A DNA stretch of 64,000 nucleotides from Ctenosaura bakeri (GCA_948474755.1 CAOLHI010001660.1:248001-312000), one strand, 5' to 3'. Positions 9,890 to 22,030 are shown, numbered from the stretch's first letter. A program made the numbers and translations. The notes: generated by a model from the sequence alone, not told the origin.

Positions 9890-10590
9890 GCAGAACATAG
9901 CAAAGACTTGGAACGATTACTGAAGAAAGTCAAGGAAGAAAGTGCAAAGTTTACAAGTTGAAAATTAAGAAAAAAATAATGACCAGAGACAATTTATATT
10001 ACTTTAAAGCAGGCAATGAAGTTATTAAAACAGCTCAAGATTTTCCATACCTTAACTCAGCTCTTAATCAGAATGGTGACTGTGTCAAGAAATCAGAAGA
10101 TTAGGACCTGGAAGGGCAGCTCACAAGACCCTTAAGTGTAAAGATATATCATCGAACACTAAAGATAGGAATGTCCATGCCGTCATATTTCCATATGGTT
10201 TGGACAGCTGGACAGTGAAGAAAGCTGACAGGAGAGAAAATCAACTCCTTTGAAATGCGGTGCTAGAGAGTAGTTCTGTGGATACTTGCTAAAAAGATAA
10301 ATGAATGGGTCCTAGAGCAAATCAATCCTGAATTCTCCCTAGAAGCCAAGATGACTAAACTGAGGCTGTTATACTTTGGCCACATCATGAGAAAACATGA
10401 CTCACTAGAAAAGACAATAATGCTCGGTAAGGTAAAAGGCAGTAAGAAAAGAGGAAGATTGTATTACAGATGGATGGATTCAATCTAGGAAGCCAGAGCC
10501 CTGAGTCTGCAAGTCCTGAACAGGGTGGCTTACGACAGAGTGATCTGGAGGTCTCTCATCCATAGCAGTTAACAACAAACAAGGGCTTCT
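9890..10590 (+). mobile_element. BovB-like RTE LINE 3' end (copy 1)
   Basis: Carries the RTE/BovB C-terminal wording: AAGCCAAGATGACTAAACTG, TACTTTGGCCACATCATGAG, GAAAAGACAATAATGCT, then the 3' tail GCAGTTAACAACAA. Conceptually it reads as FGHIMRxHDSLEKTIMLGK with interruptions. It is 5' truncated and dead. Confidence 0.85.
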
Positions 10591-11615
10591 TTGTCGGAGG
10601 CTTTGTTAACTGTGCTATGCCTCTGTATTGTTATCAGGGTTTTGTTTTGCTTTCTTTTTAGAAAATGAGAAACAGAAAGGGTAAAAGAGAAGGTAGAGAG
10701 AAAAGGTGGGTGATGTTTGTGAGCATTTCCATCAGGCGCAAGAGGTGGCCTCTCTCTCAAAGAATGCAGAGAGGCCGGGAATGTTGATGTGAGTAGCCTC
10801 TCTAGAGAGACCATTCTGGCAGCAAACAAAGACCGTATCAAATTCCATTTTCCCCAAACATTTTAAATCACGCCATGATTCTTGACAGGGCTGTCCAAAG
10901 ACATTTTGTATAAAGGACTGTAGCCTAAATTGTTGTGTTGTTTTTTTTAACTTTTTAACGATTTGAGAATATTCAGAGAGCAGAAGTAATTTTCCATTGA
11001 GCCATTGCACAGAAAGTCAATCTTGAAGTATTTTTTTTCATCTCTGTCCCACCGTTGGTCCTCTGAATGACAGCTGTTGCTAGGAAGCACTAATACCAGA
11101 AGGCCAATTTTATTACTAGCATTTATACCGTCTTCTTCCCTCCCTGCCTCTCTCTCTGTGGTTTGGGATAGGAGAATTGTTGTTCATTTTTCGCTTCCAT
11201 TTTGTTTCAAATTACAGCTATTACCTCACAAAAGATTTAATGCTAGGATTCTTTTATTTCCATGGTTCTTGATATCTTGGTCACAGAAAGAAGCAATCAA
11301 TGGCGGCTATTTCATGTCTATTCTATACAGTCATGGTGTGTGGGTGTGTGTGTTCCTTTCCCATTCACCATACCTAAGCTACTGAAAAAGGACTGCATTC
11401 ACTCCAAACAAGAAAAAATACATTTCACTTTCTTGGGATTAAGACATCTTTTTTTTTTAACTGAAGCTTGAAAGGATATAATAGTACAAGGGCTGCCAGA
11501 TCAGACCAAAGTCAACTAAATACAGAATTTGGGGAATTGCAACAGCAGACATTAAGTTGTCACAAGCAGAGACTGAAAAAGTTTTGGGTTTGTTTGTTTG
11601 TTTTTTGATGGGGGG
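10591..11615. other. Unassigned DNA
   Basis: No gene or family recognised. Short T-rich tracts only. Confidence 0.5.
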
Positions 11616-11865
11616 AGGCTACAAGTTCCAGAACCTGCCAACTAGCATGGTGGCCATGCTGGATTCTGAGGGCTGAGATCTAATTAGTAACTTTTCAAAA
11701 CTCTGATCACAAAGTCGGTCTGGAGTTTAGACAAGTTTTGGGGTCACAGTTCCCTATCCACTATGGTGGAAAGTGTATTACTTTGGAATAATTTTTGGTA
11801 GCCACGTTGCCCAGGGGATTCTGGGAGCCCTAATCTAAAAAGTAACTTTTCCTAGCTCTGAGAAA
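11616..11865. repeat. Decayed MITE pair of the AAAGTAACTTTTC family
   Basis: Two related units: CTACAAGTTCCAGAACCTGC with CATGGTGGCCATGCTGG and AGTAACTTTTCAAAACTCTG, then GGGGATTCTGGGAGCCC with AGTAACTTTTCCTAGCTCTG. The same wording recurs at 36505, 40425, 48048 and 51547. It looks like a palindromic MITE family with 'TTTGGACTACAACTCCCAG' ends. Confidence 0.5.
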
Positions 11866-12012
11866 GACATGATAGGAATAACTTTCTGCAATTTATTTTT
11901 TCTTAGCAATGCAAAGATCTTCATATCTGTGACTTATTGGTTTCATCTTCTCAGCTCTTTCCTTGTCTACATTTATGGTAGAATACAGAGCTGGGAGGAT
12001 GGTATAGAGTCA

Positions 12013-12688
12013 TTGAATCATAGAGTTGGAAGGGCCCCCAGGGGTCATCGTGTCCAGCCCTTTGCTCAGTGCTAAAGCATCCCCAGCAGGTAGCTGTCCA
12101 GCCTCTTTTTGAAGACATCCGGAAAAGGAAATCCACCAGCTGCTAGGCAGTTGATTCCACTGCTGAACCACTCTTACTGTCAAGACATTCCAACACTCAG
12201 CTGAAATCTACTCTCCTGTAACTTCAAATGAGTAGACCACGTCCTATCCTTCAAGAGAAGTGGAGAACAGGCCTGTCACCTCCTCTCTGTGACAGTCCTT
12301 GAGGTATTTGAAGAGTGCAATTGTGTGGCCCCTCACTATTCTCTTCACCAAGCTGAACATCTCCAGCTTCTTCAACCTTTTCTTACATTTTTTGTCAGTA
12401 ACAGAGCTTGGAGTGGGGGTTGGTACAGTGTGAGGGGCGTGGCCACTTGCATGCAGGCCTGGCTATGATGTATGGGGGCATGGCCAGGGCACGCGGGGGC
12501 ATGGCTGTGGGCCGGGATACCCCCAAAACATTGCCACCTGGGGTGAATCACCCCTCCACCTCCCTGTCCCTACGTGACTCTGTTTCGTTCTTCATACTTC
12601 TTATCATCCTTGTTGCCTTTCTCTGAGCCTACTCCAACTTGTTTATATCCTTCTTAAAATGGGGCACCCAGAAATGAATGCAGTGCTC
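12013..12688 (-). mobile_element. CR1 LINE 3' end, antisense (part 1)
   Basis: Starts ATCATAGAGTTGGAAGGGCC and runs through CAGCCTCTTTTTGAAGACAT, GAGGTATTTGAAGAGTGCAA and GGGGCACCCAGAAATGAATG. It is split by a GC-rich repeat at about 12398-12575 and by a LINE insertion at 12689. The CR1 continues at 14070. Confidence 0.9.
12398..12575 (-). repeat. GC-rich dispersed repeat (copy 1), inserted in CR1
   Basis: Contains iterated GTGGCC/CATGGCC blocks about every 25-30 bases (GGGCGTGGCCACTTGC, GGGGGCATGGCCAGGGC, GGGGGCATGGCTGTGGGCC). It starts at CAGTAACAGAGCTTGG and ends near GAATCACCCCTCCACC. A copy in the opposite orientation lies at about 30400-30592. It interrupts CR1, so it was mobile or transposed as a block. 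Confidence 0.75.
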
Positions 12689-14054
12689 AGAGGAGTCTGG
12701 AATATTAACAGACATAAAATAGAACAAGTAAACTATTTCAATATATCTCGGAGTGTCATTTCACTCCTCAGGATCATGGGCTTATCACCATAAGCTTGCA
12801 GTTTTGCAGGCTGTAAATATAGTAAAAGCAATAACCTGATTCTATTATACAAAGGAGGGCAGTTAATTCTAGCAGCAATTAAGATCTTTAAAGCTAAGAT
12901 TATCCCACAATTACTCTATGCTATCTCAGTATGGATACTAGGATTCTCACTCCAGGTGGAAAAAGTATTGTTGTTCTTCCTGAGAAAACTGTTTGCAGTT
13001 CCAAAATGCATGCCCACATTAGTCCTGAGGCTTGAGGTGAGAATAATGTCACTAGAATGTACAGCCTGGAAATGGGCGATGGGGCACTGCTTAAGGTGCA
13101 CTTTCCTTGAGAAAGAAGCAGGATACATGTATCTAATACAAAAAGACACTTATACCTCGCATCAAAATAAAATGATCCTTGATAAAATGCTTAAACTGGA
13201 CCTCTCAGAATTTTTTTTTACGATCAGTAGGTACGACAAGAACAAATCTGATTTTGAAACAACGTATAAAAGATATAGATTACCAACATGTGATAGCAGC
13301 GGCACAATCCGCCTGTTCCCCTATTTATTTTGGACTGGGGTTTAATATAAAAGAAGAGGCTAAATATCTTAAAAATCTAAATATTCCCAAATTTCGACAT
13401 GCTTTTAGTAGATCAAGATCCAGTGTCCTCCCATCAGCGGTCCTGGAAGGGCAATATAAAAGACAGGCACATAACGAACGGATGTGTCCCTGTGGAGAGG
13501 GAAGGGTGGAAACTGAACACTATGTATTCTTTGAATGTTCTTTTTATAAAGATCAGAGAGAAAGATTAATATATCCATTGTTAAGGAATTTGCCTAGAAG
13601 ATCTTGGAACACAAGGCTAAAATTTCTTCTTGACAATAAAGATAAAAAGGTTACTGAGGTTGTAGCCAAATTCCTTGTCTCTGCAATAAATACCTGTAAA
13701 GGTATTTTACAAAATTTATAACACTATAGGCCGCATAGACTAGGATGGTTAGAAAGCCAATCCAGAAAGTCACACTTGTTTAGAATATGTAAAATTTAGT
13801 GGCCTGAGAGAGCCATAGTGTAGTGAGTATATCATGGAAAGGACATATTGTTGGGTAGAGTAGCTACTGGATTAATCATACTTAATTATATTTTACCATT
13901 TTTTAAAAATTGTTTTAATATAATTTATGCATATACAACTCTACTCTTATATATGTGAAACATTGTACATATAACATTGTAGGTACAATATTGTATGTGT
14001 CTTAACATTTTTAAAAGCCTGATGATTTATAAATCATAATAAAGGTGGATGATG
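12689..14054 (+). mobile_element. Vingi/I-like LINE, 5' truncated, 15-bp TSD
   Basis: The insertion is bounded by a 15-base duplication, ATGAATGCAGTGCTC, at 12674-12688 and 14055-14069 in CR1 host sequence, which fixes the borders. Across frames it encodes the end of a reverse-transcriptase ORF2. It starts near YLGVSFHSSGSW (RT thumb region), has a stretch around FRHAFSRSRSSVLPSAVLEG, and a zinc-finger-like CPCG-x9-H-x4-C motif at about 13485. The longest intact frame is 13179-13721; an earlier piece lies in other frames, so it is a pseudogene. The 3' end is an AATAAAG/GATGATG run. Confidence 0.85.
13179..13721 (+). pseudogene. LINE ORF2 C-terminal remnant
   Basis: 180 codons of continuous frame inside the truncated LINE. 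The Cys/His motif (CPCG, ETEHYVFFEC) is typical of the C-terminus of I/Jockey/Vingi-group non-LTR retrotransposons. The RT core upstream is frameshifted and mostly absent, so the product could not mobilise anything. Confidence 0.75.
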
Positions 14055-14069
14055 ATGAATGCAGTGCTC

Positions 14070-14630
14070 CATATGGGGCTTGACCAGAACAGAATATAGT
14101 GGGATTATTACTACTCTCAGCTTTGCTGCAGCATCACACTGCTGGCTCATGTTCAATGTGTGATCAACAAATGCCAAGGTCCTTTTCACATGTAGTACTG
14201 CTGAATTATGTATTCTCAATCCTATACCTGTATATTTGGGTTATTGTGGCCTAAATGTAGAATTTTGCACTTGTTTTTATTGAATTTCATTTTACTAATT
14301 TCTGCACAATTTTTTTGTTTATCTAGTCTTTTTGTTAAGCCATCCCTCCCTGTTTTGTGTCTGCAAACCTTATAATGATTCTCTCCACTCTGTCATCTAA
14401 GTCATTGACAAAAATGTTGAAAAGTAATGGCCCTACCAAAGAACTCTGTGGCATTCCACACAAGACTTCCTTCCAGTTTGAAGCACAACCATTGATGACA
14501 TCACTCTGAGCAGCGTTTTCCAACCAGTTATGGATCCATAAAGCCATCTGTGTATCTTTTCTTCTGTTAGAAAATGCTTTTCCCCCTGTTTTTTCCAGAT
14601 GATAAAAGCTATTTCAGAATAGCTCTGCAT
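14070..14630 (-). mobile_element. CR1 LINE, antisense (part 2)
   Basis: Continues the interrupted CR1 copy: ATATGGGGCTTGACCAGAAC, TGATCAACAAATGCCAAGGT, TCATCTAAGTCATTGACAAA, CTCTGTGGCATTCCACACAA. Read on the minus strand it gives the CR1 ORF2 peptide GVPQGSVLGPLLFNI with changes (GMPQSSLVGPLLFNIFVNDLD), i.e. the RT region with stops. Confidence 0.88.
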
Positions 14631-14699
14631 AGTTATCCCATAGCCATTGTCATCTCCAAGAATCTTCTTTAGAGCTTGTTTTTTATTATTTTAAAATAA

Positions 14700-15196
14700 T
14701 GGTTACAGAAATCCATGGAGGACTTAGACTGTGCCAGGTCTGACATATTGAACAAAATGTGGCAGCATGGAATGGTACTAGCGAGCCGCTTCACCAGGAA
14801 GGACTTAGGGGGTTGAGTATGTTTAGCTTTGAGAAAAGATGACTGAGAAGTGAGAAGATAGCTGTCTTTAAATATCTGAGGATATCATGTCATGGGATGT
14901 CATGGAGAAAATGAAATAAGCTTGTTTTCTTCTCCCCTAGGGACTCATGAACCAATTGATTCAAATTACAATAAAAGAGATTCTACCTGAACATTAGGAA
15001 GGACTTTGTTATTGTTAGAGCTGTTCAACAGTGGAATAGATTGCCTCAAACTGTGATGGACTCTCCCTCACTGGACATCTTTAAATGAGGTTGGATGGGC
15101 ATCTTTCTGGATTGCTTCAGTTGTACATTCTTGCAGGGCAGGGGCTGGATTACATGGCCCTTGTAGTTCCTTCCAACTCTAAGAATCTATGATTCT
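14700..15196 (+). mobile_element. CR1 LINE 3' end, sense
   Basis: Runs from the block with GTTGAGTATGTTTAGCTTTG through GAACATTAGGAAGGACTTTG to the terminus TCCTTCCAACTCTAAGAATC followed by TATGATTCT. It lies tail-on to the antisense CR1, so the two copies form a large inverted pair. A T run follows at 15194-15211. Confidence 0.88.
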
Positions 15197-15734
15197 TTTT
15201 TTTTTTTTTCAGGACCTCATTCCAATTCATTCCCTTCCCCTCTACTTTGCTGTTCAGTATCCCATGGCCATTGATGGGGAAGGCCTGCCCTCTTTGTTTT
15301 TCCCCCAGTGTTGTTCTGTACTCCAACTTTCCAAGTTCTCCAGAGCTTGCCTAGTCTCCTCCAATGCCTTTGCCCTTCTCTGTCAACACTCCACCAAGTT
15401 TAAAAGTATGGCTGAAAGTAACAAGAATTGCAGCAGTATTGCGAAAGCGGTTGCCTCCATGAAACACAAGCAATTTCCTCTCTGGATATATCTTCTCAGT
15501 GTGAAAGACATTTTTATTCTAGTAGATTGACTTCTGAGCATATGGTTGGAATCCTGTTGGTTAATCTCATCTAGAGCAGACAAATTGAATTCAATGTTGA
15601 TTAGTGAGCCAATACTGAAGTAACAATAGGATGCAGGCCAAAATGTTACTTTTGAAATGTGCTTTCCTTAGAGCCTTGTTACACACAAAAACATAATCTT
15701 ACACATACAAACTACACTGCAAATGCTCGGGATT
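15197..15734. other. Unassigned DNA
   Basis: No gene or named family recognised. Confidence 0.5.
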
Positions 15735-16235
15735 TCATACTTTCCAACTGTTCCAATTTGGCAGAGACAGTCCCAATTAATCCTCTATCCTCCCATTTTT
15801 TTTCAGTTGCTTTTAAAAGGTCTCAGTTTTATTCTCTTCCTCCCACTACTTTCTCCCTGGGAGTTCAAAGTGTGAAAGTAGTTTGCACTCAGATAATGCA
15901 CCAAGCAAGAGAGGAGGAAAGAGAGTGGAATTTTGTCTTTTACTTTAGATTTAGGCCATTTTCACACTACACTGCTTTAGTGCTATTACTCCATTTTCAA
16001 CATCCTATGGAATCCTGGCTTCTGCAGTTTAGGGAGGGGCATTTAGAATTCTCAGCTGAAGAGCTCTTTGGTCTCAGAAAACTACCAATCCCAGAATTCC
16101 ACTGGATGTTGAAAATGGAATAATAGCACTATAACAGTGTAGGGTGGAAATGGCCTTAGGCAAAAACAAAATGCTGCAGCCTTTCCTAGTTTGTCTGTGT
16201 TTTCTCATTAATAATTTCTGCCATCTTGACCACAT
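15735..16235 (+). repeat. Dispersed repeat family E (copy 1), split by MITE
   Basis: Shares wording with 49605-49885: ATTAATCCTCT, a Cys/Tyr-rich pyrimidine stretch, then GCTGCAGCCTTTCCTAG and TCATTAATAATTTCTGCCAT. The GGCC MITE at 15954-16155 interrupts it cleanly. Family not named. Confidence 0.65.
15954..16155. mobile_element. Short palindromic GGCC MITE (copy 3), TSD TTA
   Basis: 202 bases from GGCCATTTTCACACTACAC to GGTGGAAATGGCC, flanked by TTA at 15951-15953 and 16156-16158. Core TTATTCCATTTTCAACATCC with its complement. It contains the longer centre (CATTTAGAATTCTCAGC ... GAGCTCTTTGG). Confidence 0.9.
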
Positions 16236-17999
16236 TCTAACATTGCTTGGTGGGTTTTGTCTGCAAAGTATTCGGGACTCTGGGATATTGAATCTGAGTC
16301 TTTCTGAGGGTAACATATATGCTATACCAACTGAAGTAAGAACATGAATTACATTTCTTGCAGTACCGCAAGAAATTCTTGATGGACTCACAATTGGTTG
16401 TGAAGAAGGTGGCTTAGTCAGGAGAAACAGGCACAGTCACCTGGATGGCTGAACTGTGACTCAACATGACTTCTGCATGTTCCAGTCTCAAGAGTCCTGC
16501 TGTTGCCAACAGCAGGGAGGGGGTGGTGGATTGATTGACAATTCTAAATCTAAGCCTACTAAATTCCTGCAATTTGTTGTCAGACCACTGAAACCAGAGA
16601 AAGTAATTTGTTCTTTTCAATGACTTGACCTTCTCTCTTGCTTCTTTGTTGCCTCAACTACTAGATCCATAGCTTAACCTGGTTCTGAAAAATTTAGCAT
16701 TCATTTTGGATCTGGGGATGAATTCAATTCAGTACAGCCAGCCCAACAGAATTCACTCTGGGGGACTTTGAGGGGTTGCAAGGAGTTGCAGAAGTAAATC
16801 AAGCACTCCCAGAGGCCTCCAGAACCGGTGAGGACACAAAACACCCGCAATCAATCAATCAATCAATCAAAGTAAGTTACTTCCAGCCAGAGGCCACATA
16901 ATTCCCATCCATGCTATAGAGAAACTATAGGTTACTTGTTTTTTCCCTCCCTTTGGTGGATAGTGCTAGTGCTAAGTCTTGAACTCAGTACCTGATTTTC
17001 TCAGCAAAACGCAACTCCATCCAGAATAACTTTTCCACCTTCAGCCACAACAGCAGATTTCCCAGCCCACAAGACTTCCATCTTTGTCTTGCTCACCTTC
17101 CTTCTATGCTAAAAGCAAAACTCTTTTAATATTTTAATAGAAGCTATAAAAATATGGCAAGACTGATAGAATTTCTATAAGAAAACTTGAGTTACCTTCT
17201 CCTCGAAAGCAGCAAACAGAAATAGATTTAAACAAGGATTTATCCTAGTGTGGTACAGATTACACCAGCTGTCTACATGTTTGAAAACAGCAGACACAGA
17301 ATATGTTAAATCATATGCTCCTCCTACTATATTTGCACATTTGGACCTTCTATATACTTATTAATCTCATTTTCCTTTGGTCTTTCCAATCACTAACAGA
17401 AATAGGTCAGGTTTTGAATTCATGAGCTTTATTGGGATTTGGAATGAAAACCCTCTTGTCTGAAGTTCTTACAGTCTCATTCAGTTTTATGGCACCTGTT
17501 TATTTCCACCATTTATGTTTTGTGTTCTTATCCATCCATCTCTGCACCCTTCCATCCATCCATGAATCATAAAATGGCCTCCAGGCTCTGCTATTCCAAC
17601 AGAACAGCAGAGTAATGTCATTCTGGCAGTATCTGTGCCCTGAGGGGTGAAAAATCAATAATTTAGCTAGAGGAAAGAAAATTGTTTTCAGAATTCTCCT
17701 AAAGGGAAGATGCACAGGGAACAAGGACATAAATCTCAGTAACTTTCAGGCAGGTTGTAGATTTATAAATAATTCCTGGTGTGGGGAAAAATGAAAACAT
17801 GAAACAATACAACACATATGTACTCAGAAATAAGTCTTACTGAGTCCCTTTTGAAAGGAGTGGAGATTTTCTAGAAGATTTTCATTCGGATATTTGGTAA
17901 ATGTTAAACATTAATAGGGCTGGATCCAGACTTCTTGTTCCAGGAATAGGACTTCTTTCATTCATGGAAGTGAATCAGATTCATCTGAGCACTCAGGGT
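16236..17999. other. Unassigned DNA
   Basis: No gene or named repeat recognised over 1.7 kb. A small (TCAA)n run lies at 16851-16869. Confidence 0.5.
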
Positions 18000-18909
18000 T
18001 GTTACCCTGATTTCTGGGGGTCCTGTGAGGGACACCTAAGTGCGCTCCAAATTACAAAGTTGGGAATTAGTCAAAAGAGCACAACCTAGCAATACGAGAG
18101 GCAGGGCAACAGAGCGAGATCTTTTACCCAATGTCTACGGGGTCAGGCCGAGTCAAGGAGGAAACAGAAGTAAATTAATAATTGTTGTTTTTATTAAAAT
18201 ACAGCCAAACAAGTGTATGCAACACACTCACACAGAGAACTATAGAAATAAAAGTTCAAGTTGGATAGAGGGATTTTTAGAAGAGGTTGTTGGTATGGGA
18301 AATACTACACCTGTCCTGAAGCCCGGGTAGTCTGAAGGAGAAGTTCGTGGATATGAAGTTTCTCAGCGCGTGGAGCTGAGGGGAAGGCTCGCCAAGCAAA
18401 GTGACAGCAAGGCGGGATGGAAGTCGGGAGCAATCCGAGGAAGCTCTCAAAGTCAGGGGTTCTTATAGGGGAAAATGTGGCTGTAGACTAGTCCGTACTT
18501 GGGGAAAACAATGAGTTTTGGGCTGGAGACAAAGCCTCCGAAAGGTCAGAATTTTACATGATCGGGTTAAGTCTGAATTGTCAACAGAGTAGCCAGTATG
18601 CAAATACGGAGTGCTTGACAGATGAGTATTCTGCTAATCAAGCTGCCTGCTCGGGGCAGGGAGTTCTTTGTAAGTAGCGTGGATACATAATGTGGTACTT
18701 GCTTTGAGGTCTCCTGAAGCGGCGGGTCGGCTATTTCTGGCCTGCCTGTATTTTGTGGAATATTACAGCGATTAGCGGCCATGCCTGTCTGCGAGCTTGC
18801 CCGGGTAGCCCGCAAGCGTGTGAAGGACAGAAGGGTATAGTAGGCCAAATTATTGATATCAAAATGATATCTAAGATCCCACAAGTCTGGGCTAGAAACT
18901 GCGGTAACA
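18000..18909 (-). mobile_element. Solo retroviral LTR, antisense (copy B), TSD GGGT
   Basis: 910 bases. On the minus strand it starts TGTTACCGCAG and ends CAGGGTAACA. It is flanked by a 4-base duplication, GGGT, at 17996-17999 and 18910-18913. A minus-strand TATA box (TATAAG) is at 18462-18467 and AATAAA lies at about 18190-18195. The U5 end shares the CTGCCTCTCGTATTGC block with LTRs A and D, and U3 matches LTR C. A 4-bp target duplication fits gammaretrovirus-like integration. Confidence 0.88.
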
Positions 18910-18913
18910 GGGT

Positions 18914-19868
18914 TCTAACGCTATTTTTGTTCCCCTTTACTTTTGCTTCTCATCTGTCATCAACTGCTTGAGGAGTTTCATCTGTCATTCATTGAGACTT
19001 CTCTTTTTTTTTGGCTGAAGACAGTGTCTTTTTTTGCATTCCTCCCTGACAGTGTCCCTGACTTCTGTCCAGATTTCTTCAGCTCCCAGTTAGTCAGGCT
19101 TAATAGTGCAAATCTATTTTTTTGTATTATCTTTAAATTCTATAGGCATGTTCTTCAGGTTGTATTTTGGCACAATGGTTGGTTTGCTGTTCTTCTCTGA
19201 TTTTTGACATCAGCAGTTCATAGTCGGTGCCACGATGTGCTCCTGGTCTTGCTTTTGCAGAGAGAATGGAGCTGCTGCTGCTGCTGCTTCTTCTTCTTCT
19301 TCTTCTTCCTCAGTTATGGTCTATCTGATTTTCATATTGGCCATCAGGTGATGTTGGTGTGTACAGTCACCTCTTTGGTTGCTTAAAGAATGTGCTTGTG
19401 ATGAACAAACTGTTGGCAAAATTCAGTCACTTTCCTGCTAAATTTCCCTCCTCCAATCTTTGATTCTGCTCTATTTCTTATTTTTCTATATTTCTTATTT
19501 CTTATTATTTATTTTTCTTATTTTTCAATTCCAATTGCCTGAAATTAACAAGAAGTCTCAGTTTGGTGTGTGGTCAACTTCTTCCTGGACTTTGGCACAA
19601 AATCTTTCAATATCCTCTTCTTTGCCTCTGCAATCAGAGTATAAATTTGGATTATGGTTATAATCCTCCAAGCAAGTCACTTAGTCTGCAGAAATCCCAC
19701 TTCCTAAGACCATGTGCTCAGGGAGAGCACACAGCCATACAAGCAGAAGCCCACCCCCCACAAGCCTTAAAAAACACAAAGAAAGAAACACAAAGAGTCA
19801 AGAATGACACCCTAAAACACAGTTCACCTTCTGCTCTCTCCTCAGATATCATCAGTGTCCATCTCCTG
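18914..19868. other. Unassigned DNA with a (CTG)n(CTT)n microsatellite
   Basis: The triplet tract lies at about 19271-19310. T-rich elsewhere. No gene recognised. Confidence 0.5.
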
Positions 19869-20850
19869 TGACATCACAAGGGAACATCTATTATGGTGCT
19901 GCACAGCTCCCATGATTGGCATGATTTAATTGGCAAATAATATTTGACTGGCACCATATTAATTGCCATTGGTGTAAATGATACCTGAGGTGATGGCAAG
20001 GTCACTCTGGAAGAGGCAAATTTCTGACTGCAAACATGACATGGGAAGGAACGTCAGCCCCACCTATCTCTAGACAAGAGACCCAATCAGTTCAGGACAA
20101 TAGCACGGCTGCTCTGAACACAATAGGCATGAAATATCTAGCTAGACTTTCAAACCTGAAATAGGGAAGTTCCCACCAAACTGTGATTGACTTAACCCTG
20201 GTCCCTGTGCACCTGCATGTTTTCCTATTGTCTCCCCACCTCTCCACAATATCCAGCTATTATAACAGCCATTCTCCCCTGGTCACTCAAACACGAAACC
20301 CATTAACTCCATCCAGACTTCATTGTCTGTGTGGCAACTCCCATTGTCCACTTAGCTGGGAATGTGAGGCACAACCATAGCCTTGGACATTTTGTTGGGT
20401 ACAAATACCCCTGATTTTAGGCTGTTCAGTGCAGTCTCTCATTATTCCAAACACCGCTCTATCCATCCAATTCCCAAACAAGAACTGCCCTTAAGTTCTT
20501 GCCTAAGCCATGTTGCTGCTTCCTCCTCTTCTCTCTGGACTGGTAAATATTGTCCAAATCTCTCAATCTCATTTTCATTTCTTACCTTCAGTAGAGTCTT
20601 GCTGCAAGTGTGTAAATTTTGAGTTTTTGAGTGCTTGTGTGAATCTTGTCAATAAAACACACTTTTTGGTCTACATTTTATTTCTCAGCTGGTTCTCTTT
20701 CCTATGTGAGCCTGTAAACATTGGTAGAGAGTTCTTGCTAAGTTACCCCCTCTCACAAGCCTCCTATTTTTGAGCTAATTATTCCCCACTTTCAAATGAA
20801 GGTATTGACATTGCAGATTGCCCTTGTGGCATCTGTGTTTTGGGGTAACA
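19869..20850 (+). mobile_element. Solo LTR, sense (copy E)
   Basis: The 3' part has an LTR layout: a TATA-like GGGTACAAATACCCC at about 20398, AATAAA at 20651-20656, a GT-rich stretch and an end in TTGGGGTAACA. The CACACTTTTTGGTCTACATT block after the AATAAA and the GAGTTCTTGCTAAGTTACCC block recall LTRs A and D, so it is a more distant relative. The left edge is uncertain; only about 20180-20850 is well supported. Confidence 0.6.
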
Positions 20851-21344
20851 CATCTTTAGGTCTCAGACTTTGGTCCTGAAGTCTCAACACCTTGGATAAT
20901 CCTCACAAAGCACTCCTTAAAGTTCAGGCAACTTCCTGACAATCTCTCTATTTAACTTTGCCACTTTCCCAAGAAGGCAAAGGTGGTGAGTCACTGGTAG
21001 AACTACAAGTTGTCCTTGCTGACATTGTCCCGTCCTCAATTATTCCCAAAGAATAGGGAAAAATAACACTAGTTTGTTCCAGACCTTGAAACAGATTAAA
21101 AATACTGTGCTTGAATGTCAAGTTTCTTGTGGCGAAAGTAAAATAAAAGCAAGCAAACACCAGTGTGGGTGCGTTACAAAACAGGTGAGATCACATTTTC
21201 AATGAGAAATTTTCATTAATATTTGTAATTGGATATACCAGTTCTCAAAAATTAGGATCACAGACAAAGTGTTAAACTGCCTTCTAGACTGTACCTCTTC
21301 AAAATGCAAAAGTCTTGGTTTTCATCAGTGTGCGATTTTCTATA
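20851..21344. other. Unassigned DNA
   Basis: No gene or repeat recognised. Confidence 0.5.
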
Positions 21345-21755
21345 CAGGCAGTTGGTGTAGTGGTTTTTGCTCTGGACTAGGGCCATTTCCGCACTACACT
21401 TATAGCGCGATTATTCCCCTTTCAACATCCTATGGAATCCTGGGGTTTGCAGGCCCCTCCCCAAACTGCAAACCCCAGGATTCCATAGGATGTTGAAAGG
21501 GGAATAATTGCGCTATAAAAGTGTAGTGTGGAAATGGCCTAGGATTCCAGAGACCAGGGTTTAAATCCCCGCTCAGCCCTAGAGAGCCCATGCATGACCT
21601 TGGGCAAGTCACACTCTCTCAGCCTCAGAGGAAGGCAAAGGCCAAAAAAAATCTTCTGAACAAATCTTGCCAAGAACACCCCACGACAGGACTGCCATAA
21701 GTTGGAAATGACTTGAAGGCACACAAGAACAACAACAACAACAACAACCATTTTC
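21345..21755 (+). mobile_element. Sauria SINE type, split by a MITE
   Basis: The head, GGCAGTTGGTGTAGTGG (A box) and GCTCTGGACTA, is separated by the MITE from the B-box part (CAGGGTTTAAATCCCCGC), the CTTGGGCAAGTCACACTCTC block and the tail GGAAATGACTTGAAGGCACA plus (ACA)n. Removing 21380-21538 and one CTA restores the normal SINE wording. Confidence 0.93.
21380..21538. mobile_element. Short palindromic GGCC MITE (copy 4), TSD CTA
   Basis: 159 bases, nearly perfect palindrome: GGGCCATTTCCGCACTACAC at the left, GTGTAGTGTGGAAATGGC at the right, around GGGTTTGCAGGCCCC. Because it lies inside a SINE of known sequence, the 3-bp duplication CTA (21377-21379, 21539-21541) is directly visible, give or take one base at the right end. 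Confidence 0.92.
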
Positions 21756-21892
21756 TATTCCATAACAGCAGTAATAGTACTTTTTCCCAGAAAGAATAGT
21801 ATGATTTACTTTTTAAATGTTATTAACATAGAGGATGAGCTATGCAAACAAACTGACCTAAGTCTGTGTCTGGACTGTACCACTTGGGGGTG

Positions 21893-22030
21893 CTAATAGG
21901 ATGACCATGTCAAAAAAGAGACAGAGCTCCAATGCCTTAACTAGCTTGCATGACAGGTTACACCTGCTGAAACTCCCTCCCCCTTGCAAAGGTCCAGGAG
22001 CCATGCCATTTTTTCATATGATCACACTAG
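21893..22030. repeat. Decayed foldback repeat family D (copy 1)
   Basis: Contains AATAGGATGACCATGTC, an ACACCTGCTGAAACTCCCTC block, and CCAGGAGCCATGCC. Related to the better copy at 22383-22645. Confidence 0.5.

Noticed and set aside
13179..13721. Possible host gene exon
   Set aside because: It is bounded by a target-site duplication in CR1 and encodes a LINE ORF2 C-terminus.
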